From Anaerolineae bacterium (lineage in GTDB: Bacteria > Chloroflexota > Anaerolineae > Promineifilales > Promineifilaceae), in NCBI GenBank assembly GCA_023384355.1, contig JAHDWL010000008.1, positions 1 to 64,000 on the forward strand: DNA of 64,000 nt, given 5' to 3'. The notes under the pieces are model-generated. The model was not told the DNA's origin. It was given only the letters and a program-made list of their open reading frames with translations, and did no database searches. Positions 33,917 to 45,236 of the stretch are shown in pieces. Each line of letters opens with the position of its first letter. The stretch's first letter is position 1. The position numbers and the translations under genes were made by a program.

Positions 33917-35536
33917 TCAACCTCTCCTCAACCGTATCACAACACCCTCATACGGAGCCAGCAAATACGCCCGGGTAACATTCCGCCCTGCCCGGTCCGG
34001 GTGCGTGGACAAGGCGATCTCGCCCGTAACATTGTATGCGGCGAGATCGATCTCGTGGGTCTGACTGCCGAAATTGAGCAGGATCAGAAACCCGTTACTC
34101 TCCGGCTGCGTTCGCCGGTAGGCGAATACATCAGCCACTCCAAAATCGACTTCCTCATACGCCCCGCGGTTCAGTGCCGGTTCGGCTCGTCGCAACGCGG
34201 CCAGCGACCGGTAGAGGTTTAGCAACGACGTCGAGTCGCTCTCCTGCCCGGCCACGTTGCGCGCCACGTAATCGGCCGCCAGCGGCAGCCAGGGCGTAAC
34301 GCCGGCCGCGGTAAATCCGGCGTTGGGCGACGCATCCCACTGCATTGGCGTCCGCTCCGGATCGCGACCCCAGACCTCGAACAGATCGGGTTGTTGCAGC
34401 GCGGCCGGGTCCATGCACTGCTCAAAGGGGATGGGCACGTCTTCCATGCCGATCTCGTCACCGTAGTAGCAAGTCGGCGTGCCGCGCAACGTCAGCAGCA
34501 ACATCTGGGCCACGCGAGCCTGCGCCTGCCCCACGCGGGTGGCAATGCGATGCTGGTCATGATTGCCCAACACCCAGTTGGGCCAACCACCGGGCGGCAA
34601 CGCGCCCTCGTACTTGCGGATGTAGTCGCCGATGGCCCGCGCGTCCCACGGCAACTGGATCAACTGGAAGTTGAACGGCATGTGGCACTCGTCACCATCG
34701 CCGTAATAGGTCACCAGTTGCTCCACCGGCAGATAGATCTCGCCGACCATCATCCGCTCGTCATACTCGTCTAGCACCGCGCGCATCTGTCTGATGATGC
34801 CGTGGATGCCCTCGACGCCGGCGGTATAGATATGCTGGATGCGGTCGAACGGCCGCGCGTCGAGCGCGGCGTGGGGGTTCGGCGGCTCGTCGCGGAACTG
34901 CTCGTCCTTCAGCATCAGCCAGATGACGTCGACCCGAAAGCCGTCCACGCCGCGGTCGAGCCAGAAGCGCATGTTATCGAGCATGGCCGGCAAGACTTCG
35001 GAATGGCGATAGTTGAGTTCCGGCTGGCTGCGGTGGAACTGGTGCATGTAGAACTGGCCGGTGTGGGCGTCATAGGTCCAGGCGTCGCCGCCGAAGTGGG
35101 TCTGCCAGTTGTTGGGCGGGCGCGTCTCCGGCGGACCGTCACCGGGAGCCGGGTCGCGCCACAGGTAGTAATCGCGCTTGGGGTTGTCGCGGCTGCTGCG
35201 GCTCTCCACAAACCAGGCATGCTCGTCGGACGTGTGGTTGGGCACCAGGTCGAGGATGACGCGCAGGCCGCGGGCGTGGGCCTCGGCCAGCAACCGGTCG
35301 AAGTCGGCCAGCGTGCCGAATAGCGGGTGGATGTCGCAGTAGTCGGCCACGTCGTAGCCGAAGTCGTGCATCGGCGACGGAAAGATGGGCGATATCCAGA
35401 TGGCGTCGATGTTGAGTGACTTCAGGTAATCGAGCCGCCCGATGATGCCGTTCAGGTCGCCCACGCCGTCGGCGTTGCTGTCCTGAAATGAACGCGGGTA
35501 GATTTGGTAGATGATGCCGGTTTGCCACCAGTGCAT
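33917..35536 (-). CDS. GH13 alpha-glucosidase / oligo-1,6-glucosidase-like enzyme
   Basis: 539 residues from ATG 35536, with GGGGAG six bases upstream. The GH13 regions are all present: DLVPNHTS (96-103), GFRVDV with nucleophile Asp203, GEIYLP with acid/base Glu266 and GNHDQHR with Asp327. The opening WQTGIIYQIYPRSFQDSN and the QPELNYRH block are typical of the oligo-1,6-glucosidase/alpha-glucosidase subfamily acting on short alpha-glucans, sucrose or trehalose. No signal peptide, so cytoplasmic. The C-terminal beta domain ends LAPYEGVVIRLRRG. Exact substrate not determinable. Confidence 0.93.
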   Translation of the reverse strand: MHWWQTGIIYQIYPRSFQDSNADGVGDLNGIIGRLDYLKSLNIDAIWISPIFPSPMHDFGYDVADYCDIHPLFGTLADFDRLLAEAHARGLRVILDLVPNHTSDEHAWFVESRSSRDNPKRDYYLWRDPAPGDGPPETRPPNNWQTHFGGDAWTYDAHTGQFYMHQFHRSQPELNYRHSEVLPAMLDNMRFWLDRGVDGFRVDVIWLMLKDEQFRDEPPNPHAALDARPFDRIQHIYTAGVEGIHGIIRQMRAVLDEYDERMMVGEIYLPVEQLVTYYGDGDECHMPFNFQLIQLPWDARAIGDYIRKYEGALPPGGWPNWVLGNHDQHRIATRVGQAQARVAQMLLLTLRGTPTCYYGDEIGMEDVPIPFEQCMDPAALQQPDLFEVWGRDPERTPMQWDASPNAGFTAAGVTPWLPLAADYVARNVAGQESDSTSLLNLYRSLAALRRAEPALNRGAYEEVDFGVADVFAYRRTQPESNGFLILLNFGSQTHEIDLAAYNVTGEIALSTHPDRAGRNVTRAYLLAPYEGVVIRLRRG

Positions 35537-35548
35537 GATACTCCCCAA

Positions 35549-37261
35549 TTATTTAATAACATTCGTGCCCTGCCTGTTATCGATCGACTGGGAACGAAAG
35601 GCGGGCGGTTGATAGCCGGAGGGCAGAAAGTCCGGCGGCAATGTGACGGCGTTTCCGTCGCGAAGTGCTGTATAGGCCGGGGACATGATCTCCACGCCGG
35701 CGGCATTAAAACGCGACTGGATATTCTGATGCAATCGCGAATAAAGCCGGGGCAGAATCTCCGGCTTCCGGGTGTAGGCGTTTAATTCATATGCGACGTT
35801 GTAATCGTTGAGCGCCGTTTGCAGCACGAAGGGAGGTGGCGTCTTTTCCATTCCCTCGCTATCCAGCGCGGCGGCGATTAACAACTCATGGACCTTCTGC
35901 CAGGGAACATCGTAGCCGATAGTCACGGTTGTATGCAACGTCAGGCCGTTGTCGCGCGCCAGGTGGCTGTAATTTGTCACCGAGTTTGACAGAACCAGCG
36001 AGTTGGGTACCGAGACCAGCTCGTTCTTGAACGTTCGAATTCGCGTCGTGAGCAAGTATTTTCCGACGACTTCGCCCAAGGTGGTCTGGATCGCGATGAT
36101 GTCGCCAAGCTGGAACGCGCCGGTATAGGTCAGGATAATGCCGGCAATGATGTTGGCGATGGCTGAGCTGGAGGCCAGGGTCAGGAGCAGGGCCAGGAAG
36201 GCGCTGATTCCCTGAAAGACAGGCAACTGGCTGAACGGCAGCGAGGTGAAGCCGATGATGGCGGCAATGAATATGATAATTATGGAGAGCATCCGGCCCG
36301 TGAAATTGGCCCATTCCGGCTGAAACGACGGGAGACGGACGACTCCCCGCTCAATTTCGCGGAAGAAGAGCTTGATCAAACGGATCGCGAGCCATGTCAA
36401 CCCGGCCAGCACCAACAGAAAGACCAGTTCCGGCAAGAAGGTGACGAACCCATCCCACAGCCTGGCCAACGGGTCCAACAAGGACAAGCCGAATCGGTCG
36501 CCCAAAGCTCGCGTCTGCGGGAAGGCTCTCAGAACGATCGGGGTAGCGACCACGATCAGAAAGATCGCCAGAACCAGCTTGAACAGACGCATGATCCGCC
36601 GCACGGTACGGCTGAACAGACCCGACTGATAGAACTCGGAGCCTTCCAGCGATCGCGGAATGCGACCCGACTCCGTGGCTGGATCGAGCTTTTTGACCAA
36701 CCAGTTACCGCCACGGTGGATCAACCAAAAAAGCAGGATCAAACCCAAAAGAACCCCGGCCGTAATCGCCACGCCCTCGACGATAGTCCGTCCGGAATAC
36801 ATCTCGCGACCTTCGAGAATGGCCTTTTTAATGCTCGTCCCCCACTCCTGGGCCAGTTCATGGCGTTGACGACCGGCGAGCACGGCGTCAGCGTCTGTGG
36901 CCGTGACCAACACGATATCCCTGAAGACAACATCGGTCGCGCCTTCCACGTCGTTGAGCGAGATAATCACCTCTCCCGCGAAGGGGTTGGACGCCAGTCG
37001 GTTGACACGATCGGAAACGATGGCCGCGCGTTCCGCGGGAGTGATGGAACCGAGGCGGGCGCCCAGCCTGAACAGCTCCCGGCCATTGACGATGACCGGC
37101 GCGCCCTCTTCAACGACAGGGGTTTCGACCGGCGTGGGGAGGGGTTGTTCGTCCTGGAAAGGCCCCGATGCCGCGACAGGACCGAACAAGCCCAGAACAA
37201 CGAAGCCGGCAATGATTGCCGGCCACCAACGGAAATACTTAGCGGACAGACGCAGATTCAT
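35549..37261 (-). CDS. MscS-family mechanosensitive channel with N-terminal periplasmic region
   Basis: 570 residues from ATG 37261; ATG 37279 adds six residues. A signal-like helix (about 10-30) is followed by an outward region of about 130 residues (RLGSITPAERAAIVSDRVN), then four or five membrane helices (about 160-400). The pore helix and beta domain are clear: SSAIANIIAGIILTYTGAF, GDIIAIQTTLGEVVGKY, VPNSLVLSNSVTNYS. The C-terminal domain has YDVPWQKVHELLIAAA and INDPPPFVL-like PPPFVLQTALNDYNVAYEL. It gates under membrane tension. Starts 12 bases upstream of the GH13 start on the same strand. Confidence 0.9.
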   Translation of the reverse strand: MNLRLSAKYFRWWPAIIAGFVVLGLFGPVAASGPFQDEQPLPTPVETPVVEEGAPVIVNGRELFRLGARLGSITPAERAAIVSDRVNRLASNPFAGEVIISLNDVEGATDVVFRDIVLVTATDADAVLAGRQRHELAQEWGTSIKKAILEGREMYSGRTIVEGVAITAGVLLGLILLFWLIHRGGNWLVKKLDPATESGRIPRSLEGSEFYQSGLFSRTVRRIMRLFKLVLAIFLIVVATPIVLRAFPQTRALGDRFGLSLLDPLARLWDGFVTFLPELVFLLVLAGLTWLAIRLIKLFFREIERGVVRLPSFQPEWANFTGRMLSIIIIFIAAIIGFTSLPFSQLPVFQGISAFLALLLTLASSSAIANIIAGIILTYTGAFQLGDIIAIQTTLGEVVGKYLLTTRIRTFKNELVSVPNSLVLSNSVTNYSHLARDNGLTLHTTVTIGYDVPWQKVHELLIAAALDSEGMEKTPPPFVLQTALNDYNVAYELNAYTRKPEILPRLYSRLHQNIQSRFNAAGVEIMSPAYTALRDGNAVTLPPDFLPSGYQPPAFRSQSIDNRQGTNVIK

Positions 37262-37354
37262 AATCCAACCACCGCCCATAAAGATGGCAGAATTATGGCG
37301 CGGGCGACTTTTCGCGGCAACAGTTATGGGCGATCGAACGCACAGGATGCGAGG

Positions 37355-37933
37355 TCAATCCGTAGTGCGGCGGTAAAGCGCAATCCACTGCCCCGCGGCC
37401 GAGTCAGCGATGAGCGTGGCCAATCGCTTTTGCCGCGTCTCTTCGCGCTTGGCGCTCATCACCCAGTGGGCGCTGCCCCGACGATAGTGGGGCGGTTGCG
37501 CTGTCCAGTATTCCCAGGCGGCCGGGTTGGCGCGTAACCCGGTTTCATAAGGCTCGGCAAGCCCCTGCGGCCGATTTTCGTAGGAGTATTCCTCGGATTT
37601 GGCCGGGTCGCGCGCCTCGAACGCCGCCAGCCCGGCCGGATGCATCATCCCCAACTCGATAAGCTCCTGCACCCGGCGGATGTTGACCAGGCTCCAGTTG
37701 CTGCCGGGCCGGCGCGGCGTGAAGCGATTGGTGTAGCTTTCGTCGTCAATGCGTCGCCGAATGCTGTCGATCCAGCCGAAGCACAGAGCCTGATCGACAG
37801 ATTCGGGCCAGGTCATGCTCGGCCGCCCGCTGCCCTTTTTGTAGTAGCCGACCTGCAATTCTGAGGCGGTGGCATGGTTCTCTTCCAGCCAGGCACGGAA
37901 GTGGTCGGGGGTTTCAAAGAAGACAACGTCCAT
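37355..37933 (-). CDS. YdeI/OmpD-associated (OmdA)-family protein
   Basis: 192 residues from ATG 37933. Family pattern: FRAWLEENHATASELQVGYY near the start, MTWPESVDQALCFGWIDS in the middle, then RFTPRRPGSNWSLVNIRRVQ and a C-terminal helical part (WVMSAKREETRQKRLATLI) that matches the YdeI/OmdA ending. Members are linked to resistance to cationic peptides or bacteriocins in enterobacteria, but the biochemical role is not established. It is divergent from the BECR-fold gene, with overlapping promoters in the 60-base gap. Confidence 0.85.
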   Translation of the reverse strand: MDVVFFETPDHFRAWLEENHATASELQVGYYKKGSGRPSMTWPESVDQALCFGWIDSIRRRIDDESYTNRFTPRRPGSNWSLVNIRRVQELIELGMMHPAGLAAFEARDPAKSEEYSYENRPQGLAEPYETGLRANPAAWEYWTAQPPHYRRGSAHWVMSAKREETRQKRLATLIADSAAGQWIALYRRTTD

Positions 37934-37969
37934 TGATGGTTATGAGCCTGTTCGCACAAACAAAACCCT

Positions 37970-37984
37970 ATTATATGATAAAAT
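37970..37984. promoter_or_regulatory. Back-to-back -10 boxes
   Basis: The minus strand has TATAAT at 37975-37970, for the YdeI-like gene. The plus strand has TAAAAT at 37979-37984, about ten bases before GTG 37995. The two divergent genes thus share about 60 bases of control DNA. Confidence 0.45.
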
Positions 37985-37994
37985 CGTTGTTGCA

Positions 37995-38312
37995 GTGATT
38001 CAGGGACTGACCGTGCTTATTACCGAGGCAAAGAACAAAAAGCCCATCCGATTAACTGACGAACGATGGGCGCACATCCTCGAAGAGCATGGCGAACTGG
38101 CCGGATTGCAGGACGCAATTCTCGATACCGTAGCTACGCCCGATCGCATCCTGGCTGGAGGCGCAGGTGAGTGCCTGGCCATTCGCGAAGTGGAATCCGC
38201 CAAATGGTTAGTGGTGGCCTATGAAGAGCAGGATATCGACGGATTTATTATTACGGCCTTTGTGACACGTCGTGCAGGCTCCCTGAATCGGAGGCACCAG
38301 CTATGGCCCTAG
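37995..38312 (+). CDS. BECR/RelE-like fold small protein, possible toxin of a pair
   Basis: About 105 residues from GTG 37995 (GTG 38010 or later also possible). The core IRLTDERWAHILEEHGEL, then ILDTVATPDRIL, KWLVVAYEEQDIDGFII and TAFVTRRAGS is the pattern of the phage Barnase-EndoU-ColicinE5/D-RelE-like (PBECR/DUF4258-like) proteins, which are proposed nucleases. His in the second helix and the C-terminal Thr/Arg are candidate active residues. It overlaps by ten bases a DUF2283 gene, a common pairing in multicellular and environmental bacteria. Toxin activity is inferred from family and arrangement only. Confidence 0.6.
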   Translation: MIQGLTVLITEAKNKKPIRLTDERWAHILEEHGELAGLQDAILDTVATPDRILAGGAGECLAIREVESAKWLVVAYEEQDIDGFIITAFVTRRAGSLNRRHQLWP

Positions 38313-38542
38313 CCAATATACCCGACCTTCATGCCTATTTGCGAGTCCTGCCGGAGATCAAGCGATCGCCGGAGGCATCCGTTTGGTTGACTTACGATCA
38401 GGAAGCGGACGTGATGTACGTCAATTTTCGCAAGCCAAGCATCGCCGCCGACAGCGAGTTGACGGATGATGACATTATCATTCGTTATGACGACAATAAC
38501 GAAATTGTTGGTTTCACCATTCTACACGCGGCACAACGGTGA
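38303..38542 (+). CDS. DUF2283-family small protein, possible antitoxin partner
   Basis: 79 residues from ATG 38303, overlapping the previous gene by ten bases, with GGAGG eight bases upstream. VWLTYDQEADVMYVNFRKP and DDDIIIRYDDNNEIVGFTIL are the two conserved blocks of DUF2283. Small acidic protein without signal or membrane segment. DUF2283 proteins often accompany DUF4258/BECR-type genes, which supports a two-gene toxin-antitoxin-like unit, although the activity has not been demonstrated here. Confidence 0.75.
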   Translation: MALANIPDLHAYLRVLPEIKRSPEASVWLTYDQEADVMYVNFRKPSIAADSELTDDDIIIRYDDNNEIVGFTILHAAQR

Positions 38543-38543
38543 A

Positions 38544-38571
38544 GGTGGTGCGCTTTGCCAAGCGCACCATC
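38544..38571. terminator. Hairpin between convergent genes
   Basis: GGTGGTGCGCTT (38544-38555) and AAGCGCACCATC (38560-38571) pair over 12 positions with one G-U and loop TGCC. T-runs are lacking, so it is only a probable terminator. Confidence 0.5.
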
Positions 38572-38584
38572 ACACACATCAACC

Positions 38585-42292
<3,708 letters not shown>

Positions 42293-42295
42293 AAC

Positions 42296-42321
42296 AAAAA
42301 AAGCCTCTCATGATGAGAGGC
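42296..42321 (-). terminator. Attenuator terminator of metH
   Basis: On the minus strand GCCTCTC-ATCAT-GAGAGGC (42321-42303) followed by seven T (42302-42296), just before the metH start. Its 5' arm can instead pair with the 3' strand of riboswitch helix P1. Confidence 0.92.
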
Positions 42322-42339
42322 AATACGAATCAAGTTTCA

Positions 42340-42449
42340 CTCTCATCTTCCAGACAGCGCATGCAGCGCTCCCTGCCGGATTTGGCACCTGCCATCGGGG
42401 GCGGTTGCCGAGGTATCACCGGGCCGGTCCCTCAACCTCTCTCGATGAG
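42340..42449 (-). promoter_or_regulatory. SAM-I (S-box) riboswitch controlling metH
   Basis: The minus strand follows the S-box consensus: CTCATCGAGAGAGG, then TGAGGGACCGGCCC, GTGATACCTCGGCAACC, a variable arm, GGTGCCAAATCC and the closing GATGAGAG. P1 is CTCATC (42449-42444) with GATGAG. Without SAM, GATGAGAG can pair with CTCTCATC of the terminator (antitermination); with SAM, P1 holds it and the terminator forms. An OFF switch for methionine synthesis. Confidence 0.95.
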
Positions 42450-42479
42450 TATACGGTTGTTATCTGAACAATTACCTGA

Positions 42480-42508
42480 AGGTTAGTCCAATCCAGCAGT
42501 TGTGTCAA
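42480..42508 (-). promoter_or_regulatory. Candidate promoter of the metH riboswitch transcript
   Basis: TTGACA (42508-42503), 17 bases, then TAACCT (42485-42480), upstream of the aptamer. The -10 match is modest. A TATACT at about 42453 would start transcription inside P1 and is less likely. Confidence 0.45.
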
Positions 42509-42528
42509 CCGGAAGCGAAAGCCCATAG

Positions 42529-42558
42529 GCCCGGCAGGCTCCGCGGAACCTGCCGGGC
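42529..42558 (-). terminator. GC hairpin after the first CBM-like gene
   Basis: GCCCGGCAGG and CCTGCCGGGC pair perfectly around a small TCCGCGGA-type inner palindrome. The T-run lies on the plus side (42559-42562); the minus side is CTATGGGC. It ends the 42575-43690 transcript before the metH promoter. Confidence 0.65.
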
Positions 42559-42574
42559 TTTTCATCCGGGATTG

Positions 42575-43690
42575 TTACCAACCGTAATAATCCCAACCGC
42601 TAAAAACGCCACCTTCCTTCACAAGAACGACCGTGTAATGGACCTTCATCGGATACCAATGGTCAGGGTCTTCGCCGTTCCAGTTCCAGCCCTTCTTGGC
42701 GCTGACCGGTTTGTTGTGCTGGTTGCGAACGATGAAGCCGTGCTTGGTGCGCGGGTTGGCCCAGTTGATTGGGTCTGCCTTCACCCACATGTCATCGAGG
42801 GAATGTTCCCAGGTCAACTCTGTACCGGGGATGCCGTCGATCACCTGCCCGCGGCACTCCTCATGATCGAACCCTTGCTCCCAGAAGCAAAAGCCGAGCT
42901 TCATGCCGGGCTGGTTGACGGGGATGCTGATAATTCGTGCCCGGTAATAGAGTGTGCCGCCGGCAAACCCGGCATACTGGCCGGTGACCCAGTTGGCATT
43001 GGCCGGGCCGGTCGGGGGTTTGTCTTCAACGAAGCCGCTCAACGATTTGGTGATCTCGAACGGCGTCGCCAGGCTGCCCCGGTTGAAGACGAGGATCTCG
43101 TCGGAGCGATCATCATCCGGCGGGGGAGGCGGCGGTTCGTCGGTCGGGGTCAGGGTGACGTTGTCGATGCTGTATTGCAGGCCGCGCCCCTTGTCCGCCT
43201 GTAGCACCAGCCGGGCATCGCTGACCGGCGCGTCGAAACCGACAGTGGTAAAGGTGTGGGTGTACACCTGCCCATCGGCCGTCAGATCAAAATTGACCTT
43301 GTTCATGCCATAGTTCGCACGGGGGGCGACCTGTTGCATGAGCGTCACGCGCAAGTCCTTGCCACCCTCAGAACGCGCCCAGAAGGTGAGTTCGTAGGTC
43401 GTATTCGGTTGCAGTGTGATGCCCGACTGGATCAACTGGGCGCGAGCCGAGCGACTGGTGCTGGTCAGTTGGCCCGCGACGCCCTCCTGGGCCGGCGCGC
43501 CGGTCGTGAGTGTGCAACTCTTGCACGTCCAGCCGGTTGTGTCGCCCTCAAAATCGCCGTTGGCGATAGCATTATCGCCAACAGCCTTCAACCCACCCTG
43601 CACGATCAGCAGGGATAAAGCCAGTGCCGCCAGAACAATTGCGGGCAAGGCCAGCCGTCTCCATTGTAATCTCAATACATCACTTTTCAT
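42575..43690 (-). CDS. Secreted CBM4/9-like protein with a shared unknown C-terminal domain (copy 1)
   Basis: 371 residues from ATG 43690, with AGGAGC upstream. A signal helix (about 12-35) is followed by a CBM4/9-type domain (about 38-185: ANGDFEGDTTGW, NTTYELTFWARS, YSIDNVTLTP), a family that binds polysaccharide. After a linker of six Pro comes a C-terminal domain (about 200-371) shared with the next two genes: LVFNRGS, LYYRARI, LGFCFWEQ, a second Cys in EECRG, HGFIVRN and HWYPMKVHYTVVLV, ending FSGWDYYGW. That domain is not recognised; the two Cys could form a disulfide. An extracellular carbohydrate-related role is inferred from the N-terminal domain. Confidence 0.75.
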   Translation of the reverse strand: MKSDVLRLQWRRLALPAIVLAALALSLLIVQGGLKAVGDNAIANGDFEGDTTGWTCKSCTLTTGAPAQEGVAGQLTSTSRSARAQLIQSGITLQPNTTYELTFWARSEGGKDLRVTLMQQVAPRANYGMNKVNFDLTADGQVYTHTFTTVGFDAPVSDARLVLQADKGRGLQYSIDNVTLTPTDEPPPPPPDDDRSDEILVFNRGSLATPFEITKSLSGFVEDKPPTGPANANWVTGQYAGFAGGTLYYRARIISIPVNQPGMKLGFCFWEQGFDHEECRGQVIDGIPGTELTWEHSLDDMWVKADPINWANPRTKHGFIVRNQHNKPVSAKKGWNWNGEDPDHWYPMKVHYTVVLVKEGGVFSGWDYYGW

Positions 43691-43834
43691 TTTGCTCCTG
43701 TACTCCTCTTGTCTGTGGGGGATGATAACCGCGCCCGAGCATGACATTCGGGCGCGGCGATGCCGACGGGGGGACGATCAGACTGTATTCATCCTCTGAC
43801 AACAGATCCACTCGCCCCGGTTCCACGACCGCAT

Positions 43835-44908
43835 CTAGGGATAGTTCTGCCAGCCGGAGAACGATTGGCCATGCGGCACCAGCACCACCTGGAACCGAAT
43901 ATTCATCGGATACCAGTGGTTGGGGTCATTGCCGCCCCAGTCGGTGCTGGTCTTGTTGCTGACCGGGTCGTTCTGGCCGTCGCGGACGGAGAAGCCCATC
44001 TTCTTGCGCGGGGCAGTCCAATCCACTTCCTTGCCGCCCTTCTTCCACATGTCGTGCAGAGCGAAGTCCCATGTCTCTACCGTGCCAGGCACACCGGGGA
44101 CGTCATTGCCCCTGCAATTCTCGCGGTCACCCTGCCAGAAGCAGAAGCCCAGCTTCATGTCGGGCTGGTTCTGGGGGATGCTGTAAATCCTGGCGCGAAA
44201 ATAGAGGCGACCGTCAGCATAGTTGACCGGCGACACCCAGTTCTGGCTCAGGTATTCCGAGGTCTTGTCCATGGCGAAGCCGCCCTCGGCGATGGTGACG
44301 GGCTTGTTCCAGTCGTAGATGAGCATTTCGCCACCCGGCGGCGGCGGTGGCGGCTCGTCGGTGGGAGTCAGGGTGATATTATCGATGCTATATTGGACTC
44401 CCTTACCCTTGGCGGCCTGGAACATCAATCGCGCGTCGTTGACAGGCTGAGTGAAGCCCGTCGTGGTGAAGGTGTGGGTGAAGACCTGGCCGTCAGTAGT
44501 CAGGTTGAACGTCTTGTTCTTAAGCCCGTAATTGGTTCGCGGCGCCACCTGCTGTGCCAGCGTTACCTGCACGTCATTGCCATTGGCGGAACGCGCCCAG
44601 AAGCTGAGTTCATAGGTCGTGTTCGGCTCCAACGAAATGTTGGTTTGTGTCAACTGCCCGCGAGCGGATCGGCTGGTGGTCGTGAATTGACCGGCCGCGC
44701 CGTTCTGTGCCGGCGCGCCAGCGCTCAGCGTGCAATTCCTGCACGCCCAGCCGGTCGTGCCGCCCTCGAAATCACCGTTGGCGACGGCGTTGTCTCCGGC
44801 CGCGCGTAATTGTGCCGGCGCGGAAAATGCCAACAGGACCAGCGCGCACAGCGCCAGTGTCAATCCGGCAATCTTCAACCATTTCAAATAACCGTCATTT
44901 GTCTTCAT
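43835..44908 (-). CDS. Secreted CBM4/9-like protein with the shared C-terminal domain (copy 2)
   Basis: 357 residues from ATG 44908, with AGGAGATC seven bases upstream. Layout as copy 1: signal helix (about 11-33, ending SAPAQLRA), CBM4/9-type domain (about 36-180: ANGDFEGGTTGW, NTTYELSFWARS, YSIDNITLTP), a linker of six Pro and the C-terminal domain (about 192-357). The C-terminal domain has MLIYDWNKPVT, LYFRARIYS, LGFCFWQGDRENCRG, MGFSVRD and HWYPMNIRFQVVLV, ending FSGWQNYP. Its N-terminal half is closer to copy 1 than to copy 3. A gap of 144 bases follows to copy 1, with its own ribosome site. Confidence 0.75.
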   Translation of the reverse strand: MKTNDGYLKWLKIAGLTLALCALVLLAFSAPAQLRAAGDNAVANGDFEGGTTGWACRNCTLSAGAPAQNGAAGQFTTTSRSARGQLTQTNISLEPNTTYELSFWARSANGNDVQVTLAQQVAPRTNYGLKNKTFNLTTDGQVFTHTFTTTGFTQPVNDARLMFQAAKGKGVQYSIDNITLTPTDEPPPPPPGGEMLIYDWNKPVTIAEGGFAMDKTSEYLSQNWVSPVNYADGRLYFRARIYSIPQNQPDMKLGFCFWQGDRENCRGNDVPGVPGTVETWDFALHDMWKKGGKEVDWTAPRKKMGFSVRDGQNDPVSNKTSTDWGGNDPNHWYPMNIRFQVVLVPHGQSFSGWQNYP

Positions 44909-45236
44909 ATTGATCTCCTGCTCTCAATTTTCTCCGATAAAGATGATCACCCGCCCTCGTCCCATGTTCTCTGTCGTTGATGCCCGGCCAGAAATCCGGC
45001 CCTGACATTTCGCATTAAGAACCCGACGCAAAGAGGCTGTTTCGTCTCCAGCGGGCAGCAGCCACACTCAGTGGCGATGGAAGACGTGGTAATGCGTCTC
45101 CTGCATCAAAGAGGCTTCACAGGCCCATAGTGTAATCTGTGGAGGTCTGTGAAGGTGTGAAAAACACGTGTTATTAGGGTGAGAAATCCGATGATGATTT
45201 TCAGGTTTCAATGAAAAAGCTTGCGGGATTTCGGAT
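44909..45236. other. Intergenic region between copies 2 and 3
   Basis: 328 bases, no gene supported; the open frames here are short and overlap repeats or the neighbouring gene. It contains GTGTGAAAAACACGTG-like symmetry (near 45157-45172) and a TACACT on the minus strand that could be a -10 for copy 2. No convincing -35 or terminator was found. Confidence 0.4.

Noticed and set aside
42293-42480. Cobalamin riboswitch before metH
   Set aside because: The expected B12-box is absent; the leader matches the SAM-I consensus instead.
42500-44809. Plus-strand frames opposite the CBM-like genes
   Set aside because: Both CBM-like genes have signal peptides, ribosome sites and homologous ends on the minus strand.
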